A stretch of DNA of 58,437 bases from Armatimonadetes bacterium UBA5352 (GTDB lineage: Bacteria > Armatimonadota > Zipacnadia > Zipacnadales > UBA5352). The stretch spans positions 1 to 58,437 of the forward strand of contig DHPY01000064.1 in the NCBI GenBank assembly GCA_002411015.1, read 5' to 3'. Below the pieces are notes generated by a model. The model was not told where the DNA came from. It worked only from the letters and a program-made list of their open reading frames with translations, and made no database searches. Positions 8,036 through 15,715 of this stretch are shown piece after piece. The position numbers and the translations under genes are program-made. How positions within the stretch are numbered: position 1 is the stretch's first letter; each line of letters begins with the position of its first letter.

Positions 8036-8195
8036 AGGAGTTCGGCTACGGGCTGATTTGCTGAGCCATTGTCATAAACGCCTCCGCCCAACCCAAAGTT
8101 CACTGACTTGGTCGGATGTGCATTTGGGTGCCAGAGCCTCGGTACGGGCGCATGACAATATGGTTCCGCACGACCCTGGAGTGGAGAGCCAGTGC

Positions 8196-8405
8196 ACGCT
8201 TCACCGTCGGCGGCCTTCACTGCCACCTCCACCTCGCGGCGGGTCAGGTGCTGTGCGTGACCCAGCACCAACTCACGCGGCGGCCGGTCACCGCGTATCT
8301 GCCTATGCGCTTCCCATCCTGCTCGAGATGCCCGAGGTAGAACGCGACATTGACCCCGTTCGCCGTCAGAGCGCCTGTGTTGTGGACAGTGAGCCACAGC
8401 GCGCC
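8196..8405 (-). pseudogene. Decayed CARDB-like domain fragment
   Basis: No intact gene is seen between 8036 and 8690, but the minus strand carries a recognisable piece of a CARDB-type beta-sandwich. One frame (8405 to 8244) reads LWLTVHNTGALTANGVNVAF, continuing with YLGHLEQDGKRIGR, then stops. A second frame (about 8260 to 8196) continues with REVEVAVKAADGEA. The two parts are in the expected order for one domain, in different frames and without a start, so this looks like a frameshifted remnant of a larger secreted protein. Confidence 0.4.
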
Positions 8406-8690
8406 AGCGAGGCCAGTGTCTTTTGAGGATATGGCCCCCCGACGAGATCCTCAGCAAGCTCAGGGCGGGAGGGACCGCCCGAGCGAAGCGAGGGTGAGGC
8501 GCGACGCGCACGCCTCGCCACTCCACCGTTCGGAGTTGGGGCACTCCACCGACCCGGAGTTCGGGAGATCAAGGTACCGGGTGGACCAACGGTGTAATTG
8601 GCGGCCTTGCCAACAACTTGGCCTTTTGGAAGGACTCTCCCGCAACTGGGCGAACTGCCCATTTGATTTCGTCGCAGTGGAGGGCACACC

Positions 8691-9506
8691 ATGATCGACA
8701 TGACAGTCGGCTGCGGCAACTGGGCGATGCGCCCCGCCCCGCCCGCAGATGCTGCATCGCTCGAAGAGATGCTGAGGGCTGAAGGTATCACCCGGGCCTG
8801 CGGCTATCCGCTCGAAGCATGGTTCTGGCCGGACCCGCAGGAGGCGAACGAGCTTCGTCTGCCTGAGCTTGCCCGCTCCAACTTCTTCGTGCCCTCCGCG
8901 GTCATCAACCCCACGCTGCGGGCATGGGGGCGCGGCTACGACCTCTGCCGCGACCAGTGGAACGTGCCCCTCGTGCGGATAATGCCGGGCTATCACTCGT
9001 ATGACCTCGACGAGCCCGTGATCGATGGCTTCGCGGAGCGCCTCGCGGGAGATCGGGTTGCGCTTGGCGTGCACCTGCGCGCTGAGGATGAGCGTATGCA
9101 GAACCCGATCGCGCTCATCGACGCCGTGGCGTTCAGCGATGTAGTCGATCTGGCCGAGCGTCATCCGGCGCTGCGGATTGCCGTCTTCGGTTTCGCGCGG
9201 CTAAGTGAGCTTGGGCCATATGCTCCCGAGGGGCTGCAGAGCATGCTCAAGGCTCCCCGGGGCCCGAGACCGCAGGCGGAGCTTCCCGACAACCTGTGGA
9301 TCGACATGGCGTTCCACGAATACGAGTCGTCGCTGACGATCGCAGCGAAGCTCTTCCGGATTGACAGGCTGCTGTTTTCTACGCACGCGCCGCTGTTCTA
9401 CCCGCGCTCGAACGTGCTGAAGGTCCGCAACTCCGAGGCGTCTGACGACGTGAAGGACGCCGTTACCGAGCGCAATGCGCGGGCGTTGCTGGAGGTGCCG
9501 GCATGA
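8691..9506 (+). CDS. Amidohydrolase-fold protein lacking metal ligands
   Basis: A 271-residue protein; the ATG at 8691 follows GGAGGGCACACC. Its layout parallels the next gene (amidohydrolase-2 family TIM barrel), but the metal-binding positions are changed. The N-terminus reads DMTVGCGNW where HVHHRW is expected; the barrel strand reads VFGFARL where the partner has IMAHLTG; and the C-terminal strand reads FSTHAPLFYP in place of YGSDYPG. So it keeps the fold but is probably not a metal-dependent hydrolase of the usual type. Its stop overlaps the start of the next gene by 4 bp (ATGA), which suggests equal, coupled expression and perhaps a mixed complex. Confidence 0.7.
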   Translation: MIDMTVGCGNWAMRPAPPADAASLEEMLRAEGITRACGYPLEAWFWPDPQEANELRLPELARSNFFVPSAVINPTLRAWGRGYDLCRDQWNVPLVRIMPGYHSYDLDEPVIDGFAERLAGDRVALGVHLRAEDERMQNPIALIDAVAFSDVVDLAERHPALRIAVFGFARLSELGPYAPEGLQSMLKAPRGPRPQAELPDNLWIDMAFHEYESSLTIAAKLFRIDRLLFSTHAPLFYPRSNVLKVRNSEASDDVKDAVTERNARALLEVPA

Positions 9507-10255
9507 ACACGATCGACATTCACGTGCACCATCGCTGGACCGATCCGGCCAACCGCCTTGACTACCAGCTCGCGCGCACGAAGGAGCTTGCGCACCAGAG
9601 CGGGATTGGTCGCATCCTCGCCCTGACTGGCGGCAGCGGAGCATCGCCGGAGGATCTGCGCACGCGCAACGACTGCACGATGGCGCTGATGGCCGAGGAT
9701 CCTCACTTCTGGCTGGGCGCGATGTATCTGAGCCCGAACCACTCGCCAGAGTTCATCCGCGAGGAGGCTCGCCGCTGCGTTGACGGTGGGATGGTGGCCA
9801 TCAAGCAGGGGATCGAGCTGAACGCGCGTGACCCGCGGATCGACCCGATCGCCGAAGCGGCGGCCGAGCTTGACATCCCCATCCTGTTCCACGCGTGGTA
9901 CAAGATGGTGCAGAAGTACCCCGAGGAATCTGACGGCGCCGATATCGCGTATCTGGCGCAGCGGCATCCAGACACGCGCTTCATCATGGCGCACCTGACG
10001 GGCATTGGGCGGCGTGGGGTGCAGGATGTGGAGGACCTGCCCAACGTCTGGGTGGATACCTGCGGCGGGTGGTATGACACAGAGATCGTGGAATACGCGG
10101 TACGGCACCTTGGTGCGGACAGGATCATCTACGGTTCGGATTACCCCGGCCGAGACTTCGCGCCGCAGGTCGGGCGGGCCGAGGGGGCGCGGCTTTCGGC
10201 TGAAGACCGGGAGAAGATCCTCTGGCGCAACGCGGAGACGGTGCTTGGGATTTGA
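9503..10255 (+). CDS. Amidohydrolase family (amidohydrolase-2 type) metal-dependent hydrolase
   Basis: A 250-residue TIM-barrel hydrolase. Metal-ligand motifs are in place: HVH at residues 7-9, a histidine in ILFHAWY near residue 133, MAHLTG near 165, and the terminal aspartate in YGSDYPG near 213. This family (relatives of aminocarboxymuconate-semialdehyde decarboxylase and other carbon-carbon or ester-cleaving enzymes) acts on small cytoplasmic substrates; the substrate cannot be told here. GGAGGTGCCGGC precedes the ATG, which overlaps the stop of the ligand-less paralogue. It is followed by a secreted protein gene after 125 bp. Confidence 0.8.
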   Translation: MNTIDIHVHHRWTDPANRLDYQLARTKELAHQSGIGRILALTGGSGASPEDLRTRNDCTMALMAEDPHFWLGAMYLSPNHSPEFIREEARRCVDGGMVAIKQGIELNARDPRIDPIAEAAAELDIPILFHAWYKMVQKYPEESDGADIAYLAQRHPDTRFIMAHLTGIGRRGVQDVEDLPNVWVDTCGGWYDTEIVEYAVRHLGADRIIYGSDYPGRDFAPQVGRAEGARLSAEDREKILWRNAETVLGI

Positions 10256-10380
10256 GCCCCGCTGTCGATCGAGGGCAGCGCTTACAGGATTGTGGGTTTT
10301 ATAACCTCAGGCGAGTGTGTCCGAGGCTAAACGCATGATGGTGGGGGCGGCTCACTGCCATCTACCGGGAGGAAGAGACG

Positions 10381-12921
10381 ATGAAGGCGCTGGCAGCTCT
10401 CATGTTGGTCGTCGCGACAGGCATCGCAGTGGCAGCCGTGGACGTCGGAGACAACCTGCTGATCAATGGCTCGTTTGAGACTGAGCAGCTCGGCTTCCCG
10501 ATGTTCTGGCAGAAGAGCGGGGAGAACACAAGCTATGGCGCGACGGGCGGGCCCGATGGCGGGGGCGCCGTGATCTTCAGCAACCCGGACGGGTTGGCGG
10601 GAGTCCGCGCGACCTGCCGCCAGCAGGACCTGCGCGTCGTCGGCGGCGAGACCTACAAGATGAGCACCTGGGTCAAGGCGGAGGGCTTCAGCAGCCGCCA
10701 CTGCGGCGTGATCGTGCACAACAACGGCTGGTACCAGGAGGGCGGAATCAGGTCGCTTCCGGAGACCACCGATGGCTGGGAGTACCTGGAGCAGACCTTC
10801 GAGATGCCCCAGAGCGAGAACGGCGCCTACGGGGTGGCCATTTTCGCAGTCGATTACACAGGCGAGATCCAGTTCGCCAACGTGAAGCTCGAGGCCATCA
10901 GCGAGGGCGCCCTGGAGGGCAGCGCGATCTCACCGGTTCTGCTGGAGCAGCAACGTCCGCGGCTCGTCGCATGGGAGCCTTTGCTCAACAGAATCCCCCT
11001 CACGGATCCTGAGCTGACTTTCCACTTCTTCGGCATTGTTGAGCGGGCCCCTGCGGACTACGACTGCGTGTACACCGTCGACGGCGCCATGGTTCAGACC
11101 ACTCCGCTCACGCCCCAACTCAACACCGTGGATCTCGCCGGCCTCACCGCGGGTGATCATACCCTCGATGTCGCCATCATCGAACGTGACACCGGAGAGA
11201 AGGCCCTTGAGGACTCCCACACGATCACGATGGTTGAGGTCCCGGAGGTGGACACCACGGCGCACCGGCGGCTCAACAACCTGGTAGTCGAGGTGTTGGC
11301 ACAGCCGCTGCGGGCCGCCGCCGCGGCGCAGACGTTCGAGTTCAGCACCACCAGGGACGGATGGGTCTTCATCAAGGTGGAGACCGAGGCGGAGGCTCCC
11401 GAACTCAACGTGGTCCTGGGGGCGGACGATACGGTGATCACTGCGGCTACTGATCGCCTCGAGGCTTTCCGGGAAATCCCCCGGGGCACGCACGATCTCG
11501 TGGTGAGTGGCGCAGCCTCGGGCGGGAGCATCGTGGTGCGGTCGATCTGCGAGATCTTCAACTACCCCGCCTGCGCAAACAGCCAGGTGCCGCAGAATGG
11601 CAGCTACGACTGGGACTTCCACGTCAGACACATCTTCCCGGCTGTGACTGTCCTCAATGGCGGCTCAGTGCCCGAGGAGCACCGACCTGAGCTGCGCGAG
11701 ATGGGCCTCAAGTGGCTGGCTAACGTCGGCACCACCAACCCCGTGGATGCCGCCGACCTGGTCGCACGGATGTCCGCGAGCCCAGGGTTGACCGCGCCAC
11801 ACTACGATGGCTTCACCGCCGACGAGCAGTTCTTCAGTCACCCGGGTCTGGCATACTACACCGAGGCCCTCAGGCTCCTCGACAACCCCGAGAACCGGCT
11901 GATCTACACCTGGATCGTCGGCAAACCCGGACTGCCCGGGATGCATAACGACTTCATCAGCGCGGCGCTGAATGCATCGCGGGGGCGGGGTCGGCTGATC
12001 TTCGAGGCCTACTGCCACAGCCGGCCCAGCGAGGAAGACGCCTCCACCTACCTCAACGATCGCATCGTCGATACGATGGCGCAGTTCAACGCCTACTACG
12101 CGAACCCCGGCCCCGGAACGGGCATGATCCTCGGTAACTTCAACCAGATTCCCATCATCTCGCTCGATGTGAACCCTGAGGTGGACTACAAGTACTACCT
12201 CGACATGCAGCTCAACCTGATCGCCACGCACCCCATCTTCCAGGACCTCGGCGTGACCGGCTACTGGGGGAGCTACTACGACGATGAGGAACTCTATCGC
12301 TGGTCGTTCGCTCTTCTGCGCCACTACTGCGTGGAGGGCAGCACGGAGATGCTCTCGAAGGACTTCGGCTACGTCTACTCGCCCGGTCACCTGAAGAACT
12401 GCGACTTCGTGGATGGTCTCGAGCAGTGGGCCGCTGATCCGGCGGATGCGGACGCCATTCGCGCAGACGGTTTCGCGGGCTATGGATCGGGCAGCCAGCG
12501 GCGCTGGGGCGCTCCAGGCGGAACGGGCGACACCTTCTGTGTCTTCACCCGTGGCGTGGGGGACGCCAGCACGCTCACGCAGACGGCCACGGGCCTCACA
12601 CCCGGCAGGATCTACACGCTGCAGTTCGTCACCGCCGACTACGCGGACATCGTCACTGGCGCTTTCGACCCGAAGGAGCTTGGGATGGAGGTGGCCCTCG
12701 ACGCCGGCGCCGAGGTCATCCCGGAGAAGTCGTATGTCTTCGTGGACACCCGAAACACAGGCCGAAAAGAGAATGACGGGTTGGCGAGAGTGAACCTCCA
12801 TCACGTTCGGTTCCGTGCGGTCGCCCCATCGGTTACAGTCACCTTCACCGATGCAGGGGCAGAGCCGGGAACTCAGATCGCGCTCAACTACATCATGCTC
12901 AAGCCGTACTTTGAGGAGTAG
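10381..12921 (+). CDS. Large secreted protein with carbohydrate-binding-like and TIM-barrel-like regions, unknown function
   Basis: An 846-residue protein. A signal peptide (ALAALMLVVATGIAVAAV) is followed by a jelly-roll region, about residues 22-175, of the CBM4/9-like type (NLLINGSFETE, YKMSTWVKAEGF, IQFANVKLEAI). Then come Ig-like strands, about 180-290 (FHFFGIVERAPADYDCVYTV, AGDHTLDVAIIE). The central part, 390-650, is rich in aromatic residues with segments such as GMILGNFNQIPIISLDVNP and GVTGYWGSYYDDEELYRW, consistent with a barrel-type glycosidase-like domain. A second jelly-roll-like domain (LTPGRIYTLQFVTADY) forms the C-terminus. I recognise no family. The ATG follows GGGAGGAAGAGACG. 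A hairpin at 12970-13003 ends the unit. Confidence 0.65.
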   Translation: MKALAALMLVVATGIAVAAVDVGDNLLINGSFETEQLGFPMFWQKSGENTSYGATGGPDGGGAVIFSNPDGLAGVRATCRQQDLRVVGGETYKMSTWVKAEGFSSRHCGVIVHNNGWYQEGGIRSLPETTDGWEYLEQTFEMPQSENGAYGVAIFAVDYTGEIQFANVKLEAISEGALEGSAISPVLLEQQRPRLVAWEPLLNRIPLTDPELTFHFFGIVERAPADYDCVYTVDGAMVQTTPLTPQLNTVDLAGLTAGDHTLDVAIIERDTGEKALEDSHTITMVEVPEVDTTAHRRLNNLVVEVLAQPLRAAAAAQTFEFSTTRDGWVFIKVETEAEAPELNVVLGADDTVITAATDRLEAFREIPRGTHDLVVSGAASGGSIVVRSICEIFNYPACANSQVPQNGSYDWDFHVRHIFPAVTVLNGGSVPEEHRPELREMGLKWLANVGTTNPVDAADLVARMSASPGLTAPHYDGFTADEQFFSHPGLAYYTEALRLLDNPENRLIYTWIVGKPGLPGMHNDFISAALNASRGRGRLIFEAYCHSRPSEEDASTYLNDRIVDTMAQFNAYYANPGPGTGMILGNFNQIPIISLDVNPEVDYKYYLDMQLNLIATHPIFQDLGVTGYWGSYYDDEELYRWSFALLRHYCVEGSTEMLSKDFGYVYSPGHLKNCDFVDGLEQWAADPADADAIRADGFAGYGSGSQRRWGAPGGTGDTFCVFTRGVGDASTLTQTATGLTPGRIYTLQFVTADYADIVTGAFDPKELGMEVALDAGAEVIPEKSYVFVDTRNTGRKENDGLARVNLHHVRFRAVAPSVTVTFTDAGAEPGTQIALNYIMLKPYFEE

Positions 12922-12969
12922 ATCGCGGCCGCGTACTCGGTCGCAGGATCTGTCTGCGACAGCAGGAGC

Positions 12970-13003
12970 AGCCCCGGCAGTTGCTACCATGCCTGCCGGG
13001 GCT
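12970..13003 (+). terminator. Hairpin terminator after the large secreted protein
   Basis: An 11-bp perfect inverted repeat (12970-12980 with 12993-13003, arms AGCCCCGGCAG and CTGCCGGGGCT) with a 12-nt loop lies 49 bp after the stop. There is no U-tract, so it is a GC hairpin of uncertain strength. Confidence 0.55.
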
Positions 13004-13270
13004 CGCGGCAGAGGATGGACGTGTACTTGATGATGCTGATGCCTGTCTTCAGGTCTGCGGTCGGCCTCTGTAGCTTCTGCTCAACGTGGCGGGACGGGCC
13101 TGCTGCCCGCGCTGACCTCCACGAGGTGATCAGGTTCTGCATCCTGCTCCTCTTCGTTCTCCCTCAACAGGTCAAGTTGTGCCCCTATGCCGCCGTCCGC
13201 TCCCTCATCGCACACTTCATGCGGAGGGTTGTGGTGGCAGTGGTACGTCCCCGTTCGACTTCTCCGGCCC

Positions 13271-13340
13271 CCATTCGTTGGCGGGCTATGTGCGGGAGAC
13301 AGGAAGTATCTCGAGCTCTCAGTGGAGTACTGTGAGGACG
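13271..13340 (+). promoter_or_regulatory. Conserved ~70-nt intergenic element, copy A (promoter-like)
   Basis: A stretch whose core GGAGACAGGAAGTATCT (13295-13311) occurs exactly again at 19815-19831. The 41-nt block 13271-13311 matches 19791-19831 without gaps at 32 of 41 positions, and similarity continues downstream to a shared GGACG. A GGAAGT box followed 15 nt later by TGGAGTA resembles an ECF-type -35/-10 arrangement. It lies about 110 bp upstream of the gene at 13452. Confidence 0.45.
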
Positions 13341-13451
13341 ATGGGGACCCGCTGTCTGAGCTGCTTGAGGCCTCCGTGTCCCAGGTGGGTCCTCGACAGT
13401 TCGCCCACTTCTTTCTGAATGCTCCATCACTGGTTGCGGGAGGAACATGCC

Positions 13452-13901
13452 ATGGAAGCGGGTTACGAGTATCGACGACACCCTCACATCGAGGAGCGCA
13501 GCAGGACGGGCCCACCCAGGACCAGTGATGCCGCTGTGGGCATCAATGGCCGGATCGCAGTGGTCCTGACCACGGCTGTCGGCACGATGTGGTGCGCATA
13601 TGTCTTTGCGGCTCTCGCCCTGCTGGTCGTCCCGCAGGCAGTCCATGGCGGCCTGCTCACCTTCGTCCAATGGGGAAGCCAGACGTTCATCCAGTTGGTA
13701 ATGCTCTCAGTGATCATGGTCGGCCAGGGCATTCTGGGCCAGATGTCGAACAAGCGCTCCGAGATGACGTACAGGGATGCCGAAGCCACCTTTCACGAGA
13801 CCCAAGAGATCCAGGCCCACCTTGCGGCCCAGGATGACGCAATGAGTGCCATCCTGGAGAAGCTGGAGAAGCTGGAGAGCGGGGCGGCGGCGGATGTATG
13901 A
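13452..13901 (+). CDS. Small two-helix membrane protein with C-terminal coiled coil
   Basis: A 149-residue protein; the ATG at 13452 follows GGGAGGAACATGCC. After a polar N-terminus come two hydrophobic helices (about residues 40-60, TMWCAYVFAALALLVVP, and 70-95, FIQLVMLSVIMVGQGILG). A charged helical tail follows with heptad-like leucines (ILEKLEKLESG) and an HETQEI segment. Similar two-helix proteins with a conserved TxGTMWCAYLFA helix are common unnamed membrane proteins in many bacteria; the function is not known. The upstream element at 13271-13340 may drive it. Confidence 0.7.
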   Translation: MEAGYEYRRHPHIEERSRTGPPRTSDAAVGINGRIAVVLTTAVGTMWCAYVFAALALLVVPQAVHGGLLTFVQWGSQTFIQLVMLSVIMVGQGILGQMSNKRSEMTYRDAEATFHETQEIQAHLAAQDDAMSAILEKLEKLESGAAADV

Positions 13902-14056
13902 CTCGTTCATCAAGCATGCGACGACCGGACGCATCTTGATGCTCGCGAGTGCAGACCACCAATGCAGAGCTGAACTGCTTTGATCTCTCGCGCAACCTGC
14001 GTATACCGATCTCCCGCTTGTGAGCGCGAGCATGACGTCGGCAGGAGGAGCAGAAC

Positions 14057-15670
14057 ATGCGGAATGTGCCCGAAGTCAAGTTCGACAGCTACTATGCCCA
14101 TTCAGAGATCGGCGAGTTCCTTCGTGGCGCCGAGGCTGCCTCCGATGGGTGGCTGAGCCTTGGAGGCCTCGCACAGAGCCCGGAGGGGCGCGAGATCTGG
14201 CTGGCCACGCTGACCGATCCCTCAACGGGTGCGCCTGATGAGAAGCCTGCATACTACGTGCAGGGGAATGTTCATGCGCACGAGATGTACGGAACCTCCG
14301 CGGTGCTGCACCTGCTCCACACGCTCCTGACCTCGCCCGAAGCGCGTCGGATGCTTGGCGAGGTGGCATTCTACATCGTGCCGCGGGCCAATCCCGATGG
14401 CGCGGAGTATGCTCTCAGCACGCGCGGCGAGGTCCGTAGCCGCACGGAAATCGAGGAGAAGCTCAACGGGGTCATCCCGCAGGACCTCAATGGAGACGGC
14501 ATGATTCTGAGCATGCGCTGGGAGGATCCCGCCGGGCCGCTCAGCGTGGACCCCGAGGATCCACGCCTCCTGGTGCCAAGGCGGCCGGGCGACTGCGGCC
14601 CGTTCTACCACCAGTGCATCGAGGGAATCATCCACGAATATGACGGCGGGCCGCTCCGCCAGTCCACGAACAGCTACGACTTCAACCGCAACTACCCGGT
14701 CGGGTGGGACCGGAGCACAGACCAGGCGCGCTACCCGTTCGAGCAGCCGGAGATACGGGCAGTGGGCGACTTCCTCATCGCGCACCCCAACGTCTTCGCC
14801 GGGATAGACTTTCACGGAGGAGCGCCCGCGATCCTCAGACCGGACAGCATGCCTAACGAGGAGATCAACGAGGGCGATCTGGGGCTCGTGCTGGAGATAG
14901 GGAGGATGGGCGAGGAGCTCACCGGGCTGACCCTCATGAGCAGCCGCGACTACCGCGCCTCCTGGCGCAAGCCCAACGTGCTGCCCGGGAACTCCAAGGA
15001 CTTCGCCCATTACGGTCTCGGCGTCTCGTGGTATGTGATCGAGGTCGGCTGGGGCTTCAGCACCGCCGGGATCGGCCCCGACGAGTCCTTCGACGCGCTG
15101 CCTGAGACCCGCGAGCGCGACTTCATGCGCCGCATCATGCGCTTTGCCGACGACCATGCCGATACCGATAGCCGCGTCGTCTTCGTGCCGTGGGAGGCAT
15201 ACGAGCATCCGCAACTGGGCCGGGTGGAGATCGGCGGGCTGACTCGGGCGGCCGTATCGCATGTCTACCCTCCGGAGATGGAGGAGATATCTGACGGAAC
15301 AACCAAGTTCATCCTCCGGCACGCAGCCTATCACCCCCGGCTTGCGCTCTCCGGCTGCGAGGCCACACTGATCGGTGCGGGTATCTACCGCATTCGGGGA
15401 CGCGTCGCGAACACGGGCCGCTTCGCCACGAACGTCATGTCAACCGGACTGACCGCGAGGACTCAGCGACCGGTGCGCGCGAGCATCGAGCCGCCGGAGG
15501 CGGGCGAGGTGCTTTCGCGGCAGCGGATCCTTGAGTTCGCCGCGATCGGAGGCGGAGGCGACTTCCGCCCACTCGAGTGGTTCATCGCCGCTCCGCAGGG
15601 CACTGAGATTGTCGTGCGCGCGTCACATCCGCGCGGCGGCACCTGCACTGAGACGCTGACGCTGCCGTAG
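14057..15670 (+). CDS. M14 family zinc carboxypeptidase-like protein
   Basis: A 537-residue M14 enzyme. Zinc ligands fit: HAHE near residue 73 (HxxE) and the histidine in IDFHGG near residue 253. The substrate-binding motif is FNRNYP, and the likely catalytic glutamate is in YVIEVGWGF. The ANPDGAEY and DLNGDGMILSMRWEDP segments are typical of this subfamily of large bacterial M14 proteins. A C-terminal beta-sandwich of about 120 residues (RIRGRVANTGRFATNVM) resembles a CARDB-like fold. There is no signal peptide, so it may act in the cytoplasm on imported peptides or peptidoglycan-like pieces. The ATG follows AGGAGGAGCAGAAC. It begins a three-gene plus-strand unit with the lyase and the SDR. 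Confidence 0.85.
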   Translation: MRNVPEVKFDSYYAHSEIGEFLRGAEAASDGWLSLGGLAQSPEGREIWLATLTDPSTGAPDEKPAYYVQGNVHAHEMYGTSAVLHLLHTLLTSPEARRMLGEVAFYIVPRANPDGAEYALSTRGEVRSRTEIEEKLNGVIPQDLNGDGMILSMRWEDPAGPLSVDPEDPRLLVPRRPGDCGPFYHQCIEGIIHEYDGGPLRQSTNSYDFNRNYPVGWDRSTDQARYPFEQPEIRAVGDFLIAHPNVFAGIDFHGGAPAILRPDSMPNEEINEGDLGLVLEIGRMGEELTGLTLMSSRDYRASWRKPNVLPGNSKDFAHYGLGVSWYVIEVGWGFSTAGIGPDESFDALPETRERDFMRRIMRFADDHADTDSRVVFVPWEAYEHPQLGRVEIGGLTRAAVSHVYPPEMEEISDGTTKFILRHAAYHPRLALSGCEATLIGAGIYRIRGRVANTGRFATNVMSTGLTARTQRPVRASIEPPEAGEVLSRQRILEFAAIGGGGDFRPLEWFIAAPQGTEIVVRASHPRGGTCTETLTLP

Positions 15671-15715
15671 CAGCCGGTCGCTCGTGGCGCACGACTGATG
15701 TGGGAGGGTACCATC

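Noticed and set aside
13015..13335. 106-residue plus-strand open frame after the large secreted protein
   Set aside because: No ribosome site, no domain, and it overlaps the promoter-like element; regarded as non-coding.
14222..15334. 370-residue minus-strand open frame
   Set aside because: Antisense to the M14 peptidase gene; its sequence is Arg/Val/Ala-rich shadow with no domain.
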